This document shows, piece by piece, positions 49,226 to 60,215 of a stretch of DNA of 64,000 bases. The translations under genes and the position numbers were made by a program. The DNA is from Diphasiastrum complanatum (lineage: Eukaryota > Streptophyta > Lycopodiopsida > Lycopodiales > Lycopodiaceae): the NCBI GenBank assembly GCA_029204225.1, contig CM055092.1:10319806-10383805 (forward strand), given 5' to 3'. The notes under the pieces were generated by a model, which saw nothing but the letters and a program-made list of their open reading frames with translations, had not been told where the DNA came from and did no database searches. Positions within the stretch are counted from its first letter, which is position 1. The number at the start of each line of letters is the position of its first letter.

Positions 49226-51440
49226 AGTGCATTAAAGCCCTAAGAAAATCTACTTACAGTTCCACAGAAGGCCGCCATTATTTAACGGTAAGTGGATTGG
49301 ATTTTTTTCTAGTTAACAGTATCGAAAGATTAACTAAGGGATTGATTTATACATAGGGTCAGATTTATACAAAGGGTCGAATTTATTAGACCCGATCCTA
49401 TCTGATCAAGGGTTGAAAACGCCTATATTTATTATCTGCCTCGATCTTATTCAATCCAAGGTCAAAAAATTACATTTTGATGGGATTGACATTGAGTAGG
49501 AATTTTTCGATCCTTTGTTAGAAAAATTCTATCATTCCTTTTTGTTGTGATTTTTTTTTTCAAAATAAATATGAACAGATTTCAAGATGCTCATTACCTA
49601 ATGGAATTGGGCTTGAGCATGAATTCCAGCAAAGCATTGATCCAAATGCAAATAAGAAGCCATATGTACATCTAAAAATAAAAATAAAGTCATAATTATA
49701 CAACACAACAAAAGTAATTAACCTATAGAGGGAATGAGGAGACATGTGATTCACTAGCAACATCATCTAATTACACACTACTTAAAAAACTTACAGTTGG
49801 CTAGAAAAAAGCATAAAGTATATTCTCGACTAATTACATCACATAAGATAGGCATTGTTTGTAACAAATCTGCACATTGTTTCTCTCTCTCTCTCTCTCT
49901 TTTTTTTTTTTTTTTTTTATCCATAATTTGTCAAAATCCAACTTTGTGATCTATCAAATTTAGGATTTGTGTCAAAATTCGACACAATAATCCAACAAAT
50001 TTAGGTCTAACATGTCAAATGTATTGTCACCCAACATTGTGCTCTATCAAAATCTAACAAAAAAGTGAGAAAAATTGACAAATTTCAACACACCCTAAAT
50101 TTAAATATTACAAAATTAAATTTTAACACAAACTATAATATAACAAATAGTGTGAGATTCTAATGGACTACCGACCTTTCAGGTTTTCCTTCTAATAGCC
50201 AAAAAGAAATATCTATCAACTATCAACATTTATCAAATATATCAAAACATAGCATTCTTATACCAATGAAAATTTTGACATATTTTTGATGAATGCTCCA
50301 ATAAATGCCAAAAGCAAAAAAAACAAAACAAAATTTGTAATCAAATTTACGTCAATATAGCACCGTTATACTATAGTGTCAAATGGAGATGAACACATGA
50401 CGATGTGCACCTACACCATGAATTTATTAGTGTATTTGACAATATACTCTACAACATTTACATCTCCATTTAATTTTGAAACTCAATTAAATGGCATTCA
50501 ACAAATATATTACAATAATACACAAACTATTAATGGTGTATATCAAAAGTATCTCAATTATGTGTTTGGCAAAGATATCACAATTTTAATAAACTAAAGT
50601 ATGCAAAAGTTACAGTATATTTTAAAACACTAAAAATAAGAGTTGCTCTAATGTTACAACAGAAAAAGAATTATAGATTTTTTATAACTCAAAATATAGT
50701 TGAAAAGATTGTGCAAATTTTTGTAAACTAGCATTCTATTTAAAATAGAATTTTAGCATATTACAAAACTGCATTCTATGAATTTTATGAAGTGGTTGCA
50801 AGTTTATGCTCAATTTTTAAAGATACACAACGGCAAGTCCAATCTTACTCACCCCAAAGTGCAAATGACAACCGAGCATTCAAACTAATTGCCCATATAG
50901 TGCTCAACTTCCAGAATACACAACTATGGCAAGTCCAATCTTACTAGTAAAAACCTATCTCTGTCCTACAAATCAATTCTATGGCACATATCATCTATGG
51001 CCTTTGAGCTTCTTAATAGTAAATGACACGAATACATGATACATTGCCTATACACATTAGTTTCTGCTATATCTATTTTTGATCATTGATCACTTTGCAC
51101 CCACTCTCTTTTATACTCCCAATGAATGAAAGGCTTACCAAGCTTTACCATCGATGTTCTTTTTCCCTCTTAAAAGCGCATCCCTTTTTTGAAACATGGT
51201 AGTGCTTGTCCTAAGCACCCGCTTACCAATGGTTCCCACTTACACAATGAATAGACAAGGAATCCATTATAATGCACATTCAATACTTCATTTTGCATGG
51301 GCTTCATGAAAAATGGAATGAAGGATGGCGAGCTAGGTTGGAATAATTCCACTTCACTTCTCTCCATAGTTAGAATTTCTTAGCACTTTTCTTCTTCAAG
51401 CATGCAGTTAATTCTTTCAAGTGAACTAGGATAGTTTCAC
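49226..51440. other. Gene-free AT-rich stretch
   Basis: Includes a (CT)n run followed by an 18-base T run at 49882-49918. No coding feature recognised. Confidence 0.5.
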
Positions 51441-51444
51441 TCAC

Positions 51445-51640
51445 TTTCAACATCATGCCCTTTGGGTTGATATACTTTCCTTCCACACTAGCGGCCTTAA
51501 CAAGCTTATGCATGTTTTTGTTTCTCAACCGAGACAGCATAATTTCCACCACTTTCACCATCATTTTCTTTGTTCCAAATCCTCTCCTGCTACACTAGCA
51601 CCTTTATCAACAAGTCTATGCATGCTTTTGTTTAGGCTAC
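51445..51640. repeat. Imperfect tandem duplication (~105 bp unit)
   Basis: TTTCAACATCAT...TTCCTTCCACACTAG...CAAGCTTATGCATGTTTTTGTTT recurs about 105 bp later as TTTCACCATCAT...CTCTCCTGCTACACTAG...CAAGTCTATGCATGCTTTTGTTT. The minus strand is open across the left copy only. Confidence 0.65.
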
Positions 51641-53187
51641 CGTAAGCAATCTTCGAATTTGCTCTTGATGAACCACAACTTTAAGCAAGGGACATCACAT
51701 TGTACAATTCCTTTTATCTTTGAATATTTCAAAATCCTAGAGGACTTAAATGAATTTTCCATTTTTGGGAAAGTCTTGCACCCATTTTATATTCATATAT
51801 TACCTTTTCATGCATTAATCCTACAAATATGCATGTATAATAAGGCAATGTGTATAATAAGACATTGCTCCTCCAGTTTTCCCAATTTACATTTGACCTG
51901 AAGCATCTTTTTTTGCTCTACAAACTTTTATGCAATTAATTACTTCTTAATTCAACATGTAAAAGTTAGATTACGAGTGCTAGTGTCTTTGAAGAAAGTG
52001 CATGAATAGAACTTGTCAACGATCATGAAAGATCTTAACATCAATGTACCAAAAAACAAACCAGGATGAACAGATCCAACACAATTACTAGCGTAAAGTG
52101 CACAAAAGCTGATGTGTAAGGAAATTTTTGTATGGAACGATCACATTTCAGAATTTAATTTCACGGCAGCCAGCCAAAACTTTGCACACTGTTTTTTCTT
52201 CTGGCAAGGGTGTACAATTATTTGCAAAAGCCAATGCCATCTTAACACAATCTGAAGAAACTTCTAGCTTAACTCAATCCTTATATCTTTACCCATGAAC
52301 ACAAGTTTAATTAAGCTATAAAGCTGTCAATAATTAAAAGGGGCTATGGACCACTAGGTCACATTTCTGGAACACTTTAGCACTTTTTTCTTATTGCTGT
52401 TTACATGCAATCAGTCCATTTCCAGCCAATGTGTGGCTGTACTAAAAGTTAACGGTCTATTTTGTGCATTGGAATCATCAACCAAAGTGTATGTAGAAAA
52501 GACTAAGATCCTGAATTCAACCCAACTTAACTAAAAATGAAGAGATTGTTTTTGTCATTACATTGTCCTTGATTCTTGATGCTTTTCAAACATGTGAGTT
52601 GCATATGTCCAATGAAGAACACTAACAAAGTTTTCTGCAATCTATGCAGATTAAAGAACATGAGCATATACACTGTTAATCTTATTGAAGATGGAATCGA
52701 CTGTAATTTCTCGTCTCTATGCTCCTTTGCTTCTAAGCCTTTGTGACCTCCATGCACAACTATTAGGTTGAACTTGCTTAGAAGACTTATAACACAATAA
52801 CTTGTTATGCTTGCTTTTTCCCTAAAATCTATGTTAATGAATCCAACTGATTTATTATGAACATGTCCTGTCAGCCCAGAACAAGACATTTTACCATCAT
52901 CATGATATTGTTGGAGTCAATACGCTGCCACATTTCAAAATAACCCTACACAAGCTTGTATATTCAAGAGATCCACAAATCTCAAAGTGCATGATTCATG
53001 TGAGTTCTTCTTGGCCCTTTGGAGACCGTTATATATTCTATTGAAGGGCTTGGATTAATCCTTGCCATTTTGGTGTGGCCAATAAGAGGAAAGGAGGTCC
53101 ACCTCTCAAATCTATAAAAGGGGAGCATTTCTTTTGTAATGTATTTTCATTCTTTTGCTAAGGAAACCCTACTTTTTGGAGTAGCCA

Positions 53188-53230
<43 letters not shown>

Positions 53231-53639
53231 CTAACATGCTAAACAGGTATAGGTGGAGGTGCCATTCTCTTGGGAACGACAACCCCGCATGGCAGGACTC
53301 AAAAAAAGCTGAAGTCTCAGTTATGTTGTTTGTCACCACCATTTTTGTGTCCAGTTGACAGTGGAGGTTTTCATTAAGGTTTTTGAAGCATTGCTAAAAC
53401 CCCTGACATAATCTTTTAACAAGAGGTTAGAAATTTAACATGATGCACATAGGACCTCAAATGGCTTTAGGTTCACATAGATTAATAATATCCACCTTTA
53501 TGAAAATAAATTTCTGTGCCATTGGACAACAAAATAAACCTGAGCTCACTATTGGATGCTCAATTTGTTGTGACATCCTTTTGTAAGCTGCCTGCCTTCG
53601 ATTTTCAAGGTTTCCAGAGCATTGAACATGATCCCCTGT
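51641..53639. other. No recognised gene
   Basis: AT-rich. It contains a (CT)n tract at 53190-53226. Part may be 3'-flanking sequence of the PIG-O-type gene whose last exons lie at 54015-54405. Confidence 0.45.
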
Positions 53640-53832
53640 ACTCAAGCATCTCAAATCCCAGAGTTGCTAAGAACTTTCCATAGGTTTAGCTCACATTCAA
53701 AGTCGATATTTCTTCTCTGACAGCCTTGATAAGCTGTGCGCAATGTCCGATATATGTCAAACAGGTACACGACCCAGTAAAGAAAGAAAATTGCAATGAC
53801 AAATACACCACCTCTTCATCCATTGCCTCATC
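53640..53832 (-). other. PIGO: Probable last (non-coding) exon of the PIG-O-type gene
   Basis: Begins after a consensus acceptor (CAACCTTTCAG) and would carry the rest of the 3' UTR. Another frame gives a hydrophobic segment ending VVYLFDIYRTLRTAYQGC that looks protein-like, but its start is closed by stops and I cannot identify it. The right-hand limit of the exon is not known. Confidence 0.4.
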
Positions 53833-53982
53833 CTGAAAGGTTGTGAAATCTTAAGAACATACCTTCCTGAACAGGTGAATAAAAAAAAATCATGGGAGGA
53901 TGTGCCTCGTAAAAGGAGCTACTCCAGCGTAGCAGCTGGACGCCATTCAAATCAAGTTCTACCATATAAACCAAGAACTCAC
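53833..53982 (-). other. PIGO: Probable intron in the 3' UTR
   Basis: 150 bp, minus strand: donor CCCAG|GTGAGTTC at 53982 and acceptor TTTCAG at 53833, both close to plant consensus. It lies about 32 nt after the stop codon, less than the ~50-nt distance that usually triggers nonsense-mediated decay. Confidence 0.5.
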
Positions 53983-54014
53983 CTGGGACTGCATTCAACC
54001 TACAGTGTCCCACG

Positions 54015-54119
54015 CTATCTGGGAGGGCAATAAAGAAGGGTTGCTATCACAAGCAAGACATCTGTGACCAAAAGACCTATTGCATCAAACACATACTTTG
54101 GAGCAAAAAGACCCCAAAC
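54015..54119 (-). CDS. PIGO: GPI ethanolamine phosphate transferase 3 (PIG-O), last coding exon
   Basis: 35 codons ending in TAG at 54015-54017. They read VWGLFAPKYVFDAIG..., then a hydrophobic LLVTDVLLVIATLLY and CPPR. The block RRHLMVW(G/K)xFAPKxxFxxxGLL is the conserved C-terminal signature of PIG-O, the ER membrane enzyme that adds ethanolamine phosphate to the third mannose of the GPI anchor precursor. The exon starts after acceptor TTTTACAG and joins the previous exon in phase between HLM and V. The hydrophobic end is the last membrane helix. This is the only host gene recognised in the window. Upstream exons, with the alkaline-phosphatase-like catalytic domain, must lie far to the right or outside. 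Confidence 0.85.
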   Translation of the reverse strand, partial: VWGLFAPKYVFDAIGLLVTDVLLVIATLLYCPPR

Positions 54120-54321
54120 CTGTAAAAGAAGAAACAGAATCAGTCTCAGGTCTAGTCATATCTCACCATCAAAAACAGGAAAGAAAATCAGTATAACAAA
54201 AAATTAAGCTTCATGGATAAAGTGTCATGATACCTGTAATCGCTAAACAGTAAGAAATGCATACCTTCTACACATGGCATGTATAAATCATAAGAAAGAA
54301 GTTTAAAGCAGCATAGCAAAC
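54120..54321 (-). other. PIGO: Intron between the last two PIG-O exons
   Basis: 202 bp with GT (54321-54320) and AG (54121-54120) borders, AT-rich, pyrimidine-rich before the acceptor (CTGTTTCTTCTTTTACAG). Confidence 0.8.
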
Positions 54322-54405
54322 CATAAGGTGGCGTCTTTGCAAGGCGGCACAGATTGTTGCAAATGTTGCACTGACAGCTCGCATCATACCAAAGGAAAGA
54401 TAAGC
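54322..54405 (-). CDS. PIGO: GPI ethanolamine phosphate transferase 3 (PIG-O), penultimate coding exon
   Basis: 84 bp, 28 codons: AYLSFGMMRAVSATF, then ATICAALQRRHLM. The acceptor is TTTGATTGCAG and the donor follows ATG|GTTTGC. It supplies a membrane helix and the RRHLM part of the C-terminal PIG-O signature, completed by the next exon. Both the open frame and the exact join to the next exon support a real, spliced gene. Above 54405 the sequence is intron that contains transposon insertions to at least 60.7 kb. Confidence 0.8.
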
Positions 54406-54436
54406 CTGCAATCAAATAATCCATCATTCACTAGAT

Positions 54437-54478
54437 TATAAAAGCTGCATTTCACTAACATAACATCCTTTCTCAGCT
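54437..54478 (+). repeat. 42-bp perfect direct repeat (left copy)
   Basis: From TATAAAAGCTGCATTTCAC to TTTCTCAGCT, identical to 60659-60700. The left copy is in the PIG-O intron close to the exon; the two copies bracket the transposon complex 54479-60658. Confidence 0.9.
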
Positions 54479-54499
54479 ACAACCTTCTTCTAGTCCTAG

Positions 54500-56624
54500 C
54501 AAAGAAGAGGATGCTCTTTGTTTGTGTAGAAGGTTGTTTTGATTCTATGGATAATACATCCGAAGTTGTAATAGATTCTGGAGCTACTGCTCATATCACC
54601 TCTAAAAGAGCTATGCTGTGTAGTTATTCTCCTTGTTACACTCAAAAATATGTCATTTTAGGAGATGGTAGTCAACATGATGTTTTTGGAATAGGAAGCT
54701 TGAGTTTACTCACTAGTGGAGGTTCTAAAGTTCTTCGAAATGTATTGCATGTACCATCCATGCAAAGGATTTATTGTCAGTAGCCCGCATGATAGATTTG
54801 GGCATCAAAGTTTTGTTTCTTGACAATGATTGCAGGCTAATGGACATAAAAAGTGGAAGGCAGCTTGCAACAGGCTTAAGGAGGGAGAACTTGTATCATG
54901 CAAAGGTTCTTATTGCATGTGACGAAGCTTCAGCATGGAAGACAAGATGCATGCATTATGGCATGCTAGGCTCTATCACATGAGCATGCGAAGCATTCTT
55001 GATGCAGCAAAAAGGAAGTTGTTTGAAGGGGTTAATCTCAACATCAATATTCCTACTTCATGTCATCCATGTGACTCTTGCATGGTGGGCAAGATGACTC
55101 GCTCTCCATTCAATAAAGAGGGTTATAAAGCTAAGGAGCTTCTTGAATTAGTTCACTCAAATGTTTGTGGACCTTTGCCTCATAATTCTATTGGTGGTGC
55201 ACGTTATTTTGTCACATTTATTGACGATTTTAGTCGATTAGCAATGGTTTGTTTTATTGCTAACAAAAGTGACGTTCTTTCAAAATTTAAAGAATTTCTC
55301 AGTTTTGTGCACTCTAGCAGCCTATTGTTCCAACTATGCATGAACCTCTTCTTCATCAAGAAGAGGAAGAAGAAATCATTGAACATGCAAGTGAGGAAGA
55401 AAAAAGAATTCGAAGATGAGGAAGCTGCTACATCACGGCCAAGGAGAGAAAGAAGAGAGCCAGTTCGCTTCCAAAGAGAAATTGGATATTTTGTGGAAGC
55501 TCCATCAACTTATGAAGAAGCCATACGGAGCAAAGAACGAGATCAATGGCACAAAGCTATGGATGAAGAGATGGAGTCCATGTATTGACACCACGTTTGG
55601 AAGCTGCAACCTTTACCTCCAGGAAGAAAGGCCATGGATTGCAAATGGCTCTACAAGCTGACATTTTCACCCGAACGTGATATTACACGCTTCAAGGCTC
55701 GCCTTGTAGCTAAAGGTTATTCTCAAAAGTTTGGAGGTGATTATTTTGATACCTTTTCTCCCGTTGTGAAGCAAGCTAGCATACGTTTGTTAGTTGCTTT
55801 GGCCGCTTATTATGATCTAGAGATGCATTAGATAGATGAGAAAACAACATATTTATATGGCACACTTGATGAAACTATTTTTATGAAGCGGCCATTAGGC
55901 TATGTGAGTAGACATCATCCTAGTTGGGTTTGCTTGCTTTTCAAAAGTATATATGGCTTAAAAGCAATCCGCTAGGAAATGGAATAAGAAGATAGATTAA
56001 GTTCTTAGAGCATTGGGGTTCATTACATTCATTCCTAATGGTAATGTTTACTTTAAAAGGGTGAATGAGAATTATGTATTGTTGACAGTCTATGTTGATG
56101 ATTCATTGCTGATAGGAAACTCTACTCCTTTCATCAATCATTGTAAGAAGTTAATTGGCACTATCTTTGATGTTTCGGACCTTGGAGAGGCAAAGTTTTG
56201 CCTTGGAATTCAAATTCACCATGACAGGGTAAAAGGCACTACTGTACTTCATCAACAACATTATATTTTGAAGATCTTGAAGGACTACAATATGTTGGAG
56301 TGCAAAGGCAAAGACATTCCGATGCTACCTAGAGTAAAATTATCCAAGGTAGATAGATGGAGCGAAGACTGAAGAGGAACATGAAGAAATGTCCAAGATT
56401 CCGTATCACAACTTGATTGGATCTTTAATGTATCTCACTACTTGGTAGGTTTTGATTATTCTTCAGCAGAGACTAAGATAGGATGCGGTCAGAAAAAGAT
56501 TATCTCCCCTATCTTCATTGACTCAAGTAACATGGTTGTGGATATTCTTACAAAGCCACTACATGCAAAATTATTTCATCGTCATAGGAAGAAGCTTGGA
56601 GTATGTAAAATTGACCAAACTTAG
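54500..56624 (+). pseudogene. Copia element G pol remnant
   Basis: Plus strand. Protease has VIDSGATAHI at about 54564-54593, active site intact. The GAG-pre-integrase domain follows (HARLYHMSMRS, CHPCDSCMVGK). The integrase start reads ELVHSNVCGPL, with the catalytic Asp replaced by Asn, and then FIDDFSRLAMVCFI. From about 55310 the integrase core is deleted and an acidic linker leads to [46 protein letters not shown], a stop at 55829-55831, and YVDDSLLIGN with YVDD at 56091-56102. RNase H is nearly all deleted, leaving VDILTKPL. Lies in the presumed PIG-O intron, opposite to the gene. Confidence 0.9.
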
Positions 56625-56632
56625 GAGGGAGC

Positions 56633-57704
56633 TGTTATGGTTTAAGTTTGGATCAATTTTTACATGTATTTTGGCACCACGCAATATTAATTTGCACCGG
56701 GCAACATTGTATTCTCTCAAAGTTTGAATAGGCTTTCCAAGTTTGTAAAACATTATAGTTTATTGTAAAGGTTTTAACCTTAAGTAGGTTTGTAAATGGG
56801 ACCCAAGAGGCAATTTCACATGCTACCAACTATATGTTGGAACTTTGTCAATTTTGCATGTAGAAGAGGGCACATTTTTCCTAATGTGGAAACTTGTGGA
56901 CCAAGGCCAATTATGCCAAGAATCATTGCATGAAGAGAGAAAGTGAAAACCCATGCATAGAATGTGCATGCTTGAGTCTTAGCATATGGGACACCTACAT
57001 CGACACTTGGAAGCCATCTACATCACATATCATTTGTTCTAATCTATAAGAGAGACCCTCCTCCTCCCAATGGGCGCACTTTTTGTGGAGAGGTTTTCTC
57101 ACATATCATAGTGGTGTTTGCTTTCATATATGGTGAAGTTTCTTGCTCATTAATGCTAGTGTTATGCTATCCATTTGTTTTCTAGATTGGTGTTTTATTA
57201 GATCTTGTTTCTTTCATTGTAGTCTTGCTAACGTTATGTTCTTCATGTTGGAAGTTTGTGGATAGCAAGTATTCGAGATCCATTCAATTGAAGGAGCAAT
57301 ATCATAGTTTTATGATGCTCGAATGCTTCATATAGCATACAATATCATTCTAGATTATGTAGCAAGTTTCTTTTGTGAGTATTATGTAATTTTCTGCTCG
57401 CGATCTCTTTATCTTCTCTGCTGTCCACCATGACTGGGAAGATCAAATTGCTACATAGGTTTAATTAATTCATTGCATGTCAGCAAATTCACCAGTTGCT
57501 AGCAATTTACTATTGCATGTGCAAGTATTAGCCCATGCATGTCGCATGCATTTCTCTAGATTTTTCAAATTGCTTGCATGTGGCTATATTTGCTTGTATG
57601 TTGTTAGTTTTGATCTATTTTGAGTTGTAGAAAACCATCAAGGATTCCTAGGTTGGTAAACCTTGATTTAAGATCCTAGCTATCTCTATTCTCAATTTCT
57701 AACA
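56633..57704 (+). repeat. LTR shared by element G and a following gag
   Basis: It starts TGTTATGGTT right after the polypurine run AGGAGGGAG and ends TTCTAACA, 1072 bp. It is followed one base later by TGGTATCAAAGC (57706-57717), a tRNA-Met primer site with one change. A single LTR therefore serves as 3' LTR to the pol remnant on its left and 5' LTR to the gag on its right. Part of it (about 56757-57165) recurs inverted at 59815-60215. Confidence 0.8.
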
Positions 57705-57705
57705 G

Positions 57706-57717
57706 TGGTATCAAAGC
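57706..57717 (+). other. Primer binding site after the shared LTR
   Basis: TGGTATCAAAGC; one base differs from the common TGGTATCAGAGC. Confidence 0.85.
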
Positions 57718-57720
57718 TAT

Positions 57721-57870
57721 GGCTTCTACTTCTACTTTTCATGCAAAGATAACAATCCTAGATGGATCCAACTATCCTGCATTGAGATCAAAGACTCGAC
57801 TGATCCTGCAAGCTGAGAAGTTGTGGCCTTATGTTGATGGGACCATTCCCAAACCGCATGTACCTGATGC
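57721..57870 (+). pseudogene. Copia gag N-terminus, interrupted by a DNA transposon
   Basis: ATG 57721 opens MASTSTFHAKITILDGSNYP, then LRSKTRLILQAEKLWPYVDG, a normal copia gag start. The frame is cut at 57870 by the insertion 57871-59452 and resumes at 59453. Confidence 0.85.
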
Positions 57871-59452
57871 ATAGAATGAATGAACCGTGTACGGTTCACC
57901 ACGGTTCTCAGGATTTTTTACCTGGAACCGTGGTGAACCGTACAGGTAATTAATTAATTAAATTCTTTTTTTTTTGTCCCACCCCCAAAAATAGCCCAAA
58001 AAAATGCTAAAAAAAATTCTAGAAAAAGCAGATTGTAGGGAGTTTAGATTATTTACTTCAAATTATTTAATGGCCTTTTTTTGTTTAACTACCCCCCCAA
58101 AAAAAAAAAAAAAAAAAAAAAACAACCCACAAAAAAGATAAAAATAAAAGCCAAAATAATTGAAAAAATAATAAAACTTAAGAGATAGAGGGAGACAGAG
58201 AGAGGGGGAGGTTATCACAGTAAACCATTTCATCAGTTTACACAATGCACATCAACTGGCCATCCATCTGGAAAAGAAGTGAGATGCTCTGTATATAATC
58301 TCATCATATAGAGCTCGCCACATACGGCTGGGGTCTGACCTCAAAAAAATACAGTGTGGTGGAACAAAAATGAACAACATGACAACATCTACAACATGTC
58401 CTCAAGATGCATGTGTGGCATCCGGATCATCAAAATCATCTAACTCATCCTCCTCTGTCACAGCCTGACTGAAGTCATGTAAAACTTCTCCCTCAATCTG
58501 TGTCCCTGACAAAGTGATGCGAGATGCACCTCTGCCAGAGCCACACGGCCTCCCTCTCTATCTATGTGCCACTGTCTGACTAGAACCCCTACCTCTCTGG
58601 GAAGACCCCCTGCTAGATTCTGGAGGCCTTCCTAGATGCCTCCGAGCTGGTGTTGTGGAAGCAGATGTAGTAGGAGGTGTCGCTGATGCAGGAATCGGTG
58701 TGGCGCGAGATGTAGGCACCCTGAATGTAGGCGGAGTGTATGAATACGGTTGTACTGCAGGCTGGGCAGGGACATCTCCTCGTGGATAGTAACCTGTTGG
58801 GAGAAGGGGTCTATGAGGGGAACCCTCTGGCATGGCAGGAGTAGGCCATGGTGTATTTCCTGCAAGATGAGGCCGAGGCTGTACACCAAGCATATCTCCA
58901 ACAGGCATGGTGTGAGACGGTATAGGAAACAGGAAGTATGGAAGTGAAGTACGGAAGAAGTGCAAGAAAAGACAAATGAGTTACCGTTTGGTCAGAGGAA
59001 ACCGGTCCGGGATAAGTGGATATGCGCTCCCACGCAATGCAACAAACCTGGGAATGCCAACCTTGAACCCTATTAAGCTAAACCCCTAGACCTCCAGAAG
59101 AGGCCCTCCATAATGCAAAAAACCTGTTTTTTTGCTCCAAAAAAAACCTAAACCCTAAACCCTATCCTTCTCTCTCTAGATGGGCTGGTACAATCTCTCT
59201 CTAGACTGTCCAATCTCTCTCTATGATCTGAAATGCCTAGACCCTAAAAATAGACCTACTTGCATGAGGGAATGTCAAAAAACCTGATTTTTGAGCAAAA
59301 AAAAGAAAACCTACAATGAGGGTCAAAAATGAGCATTGAGGGGTTTTGCGGGAGAAATTAATTAATTAATTATTTAGATGAACCGTACCACAGTTCAAGG
59401 AACCGTGGTACGGTTCCTAGGACCCACGGTTCTGGGAACCGTGGGTTCTATA
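57871..59452. mobile_element. Candidate non-autonomous DNA transposon with 9-bp duplication
   Basis: Inserted in gag and flanked by ACCTGATG(C/T) at 57862-57870 and 59453-59461, a 9-bp duplication with one transition. Termini are ATAGAA... and ...TTCTATA. Both ends carry clustered inverted AACCGTG/CACGGTT words: four or more in 57880-57945 and eight or so in 59378-59448. A TTAATTAATTAAT run lies just inside each end. A 9-bp duplication suggests a Mutator-like element, although hAT (8 bp) is not excluded. No transposase was recognised. The middle holds a Pro/Ser-rich minus-strand open frame. Confidence 0.65.
58400..58965 (-). CDS. Pro/Ser-rich open frame inside the DNA transposon
   Basis: 135 codons (58558-58965) starting MHFFRTSLPYFLFPIPSH, then Pro/Thr/Ser-rich sequence and an Arg-rich RGSSQRGRGSSQ end. 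Another frame just downstream (58410-58570) reads acidic TEEDELDDFDDPDATHAS before a stop. Together they look like the disordered C-terminal part of a larger protein with a frameshift. The family is not recognised; a captured host fragment or an eroded transposase end are both possible. Confidence 0.35.
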
Positions 59453-59765
59453 ACCTGATGTAATAAATACAGGAGCTTATGAAGAAGATACAAAAAAATC
59501 TTCAAGCCTGGTTGCATGCAGATCCAAAACTAAAGTAATTATTTCCCAAACCGTTTCGGAGGATATCTTTCTCACTGTTGCCGATTTTGCTACAGCAAAG
59601 GAGATGTGGGATGAACTTGCTCGAAGATTTGAGTCTAAATCACAAACTCAAATCTTATATCTTTTGGAGCAACTTACTAGTATAAAGTGGGATGGAATTT
59701 CAGATTGTGATACTTTTCTTTTCAAATTACAATCTTTGTTTAGTGCTCTACAAAGTGCAGGTTAG
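59453..59765 (+). pseudogene. Copia gag, continuation after the DNA transposon
   Basis: The gag frame resumes with IISQTVSEDIFLTVADFATA, then KEMWDELARRFESKSQTQIL and LQSLFSALQSAG before a stop at about 59763. These are standard copia gag blocks, and the join across 57870/59453 restores gag register, which supports the transposon boundaries. Confidence 0.85.
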
Positions 59766-59814
59766 AATAATTCTCGAGGAAAAACTCACATACCTGCTGC
59801 GATCACTACCACCC

Positions 59815-60215
59815 TAATGAGCAAGAGATTCTACCACACAAAAGAGCAAAACACAATAGCATATGTGAGAAAGATCTCTCCATCAAAAGTCGGCCCTCTA
59901 GGAGGAGTAGGGTCTCTTTTATAGATAAAAAACAAATGATATGTGATGTACATAGCTTCCAAGTGTCAATGTAGGTGTCCCAAATGCTAAGTCTCAAGCA
60001 TGTACTTCTATGCATGGGTTTTCACATTCTCTCTACATGCAATGAGTCTTTGCATGATTTGCCTTGGTCCACAAGTTTCCACACTAGAAAAAATGCGCCC
60101 TCTTCTACATGCAAAATTGACAAAGTTCCAACATAAAGTTGGTAGCATGTGAAATTGCCTCTAGGGACCCATGTACAAACTTGTTGGGCCTACTCAAGGT
60201 TAAAAACCTAACAAA
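59815..60215 (-). repeat. Inverted partial copy of the element G LTR
   Basis: Reverse complement of about 56757-57165, more diverged than the LTR pairs above. Shared landmarks: GGACCAAGGC, AAACCCATGCATAGAA, GACACCTACATyGACACTTGG and CTTGCTCATTA. It has no LTR ends, so it is a fragment from a separate insertion or rearrangement. Confidence 0.75.

Noticed and set aside
53640-53832. Transmembrane-like reading ending VVYLFDIYRTLRTAYQGC as a separate coding exon
   Set aside because: Stops at the beginning of that frame and no identifiable family; better explained as the spliced 3' UTR of the PIG-O-type gene, though kept as uncertain.
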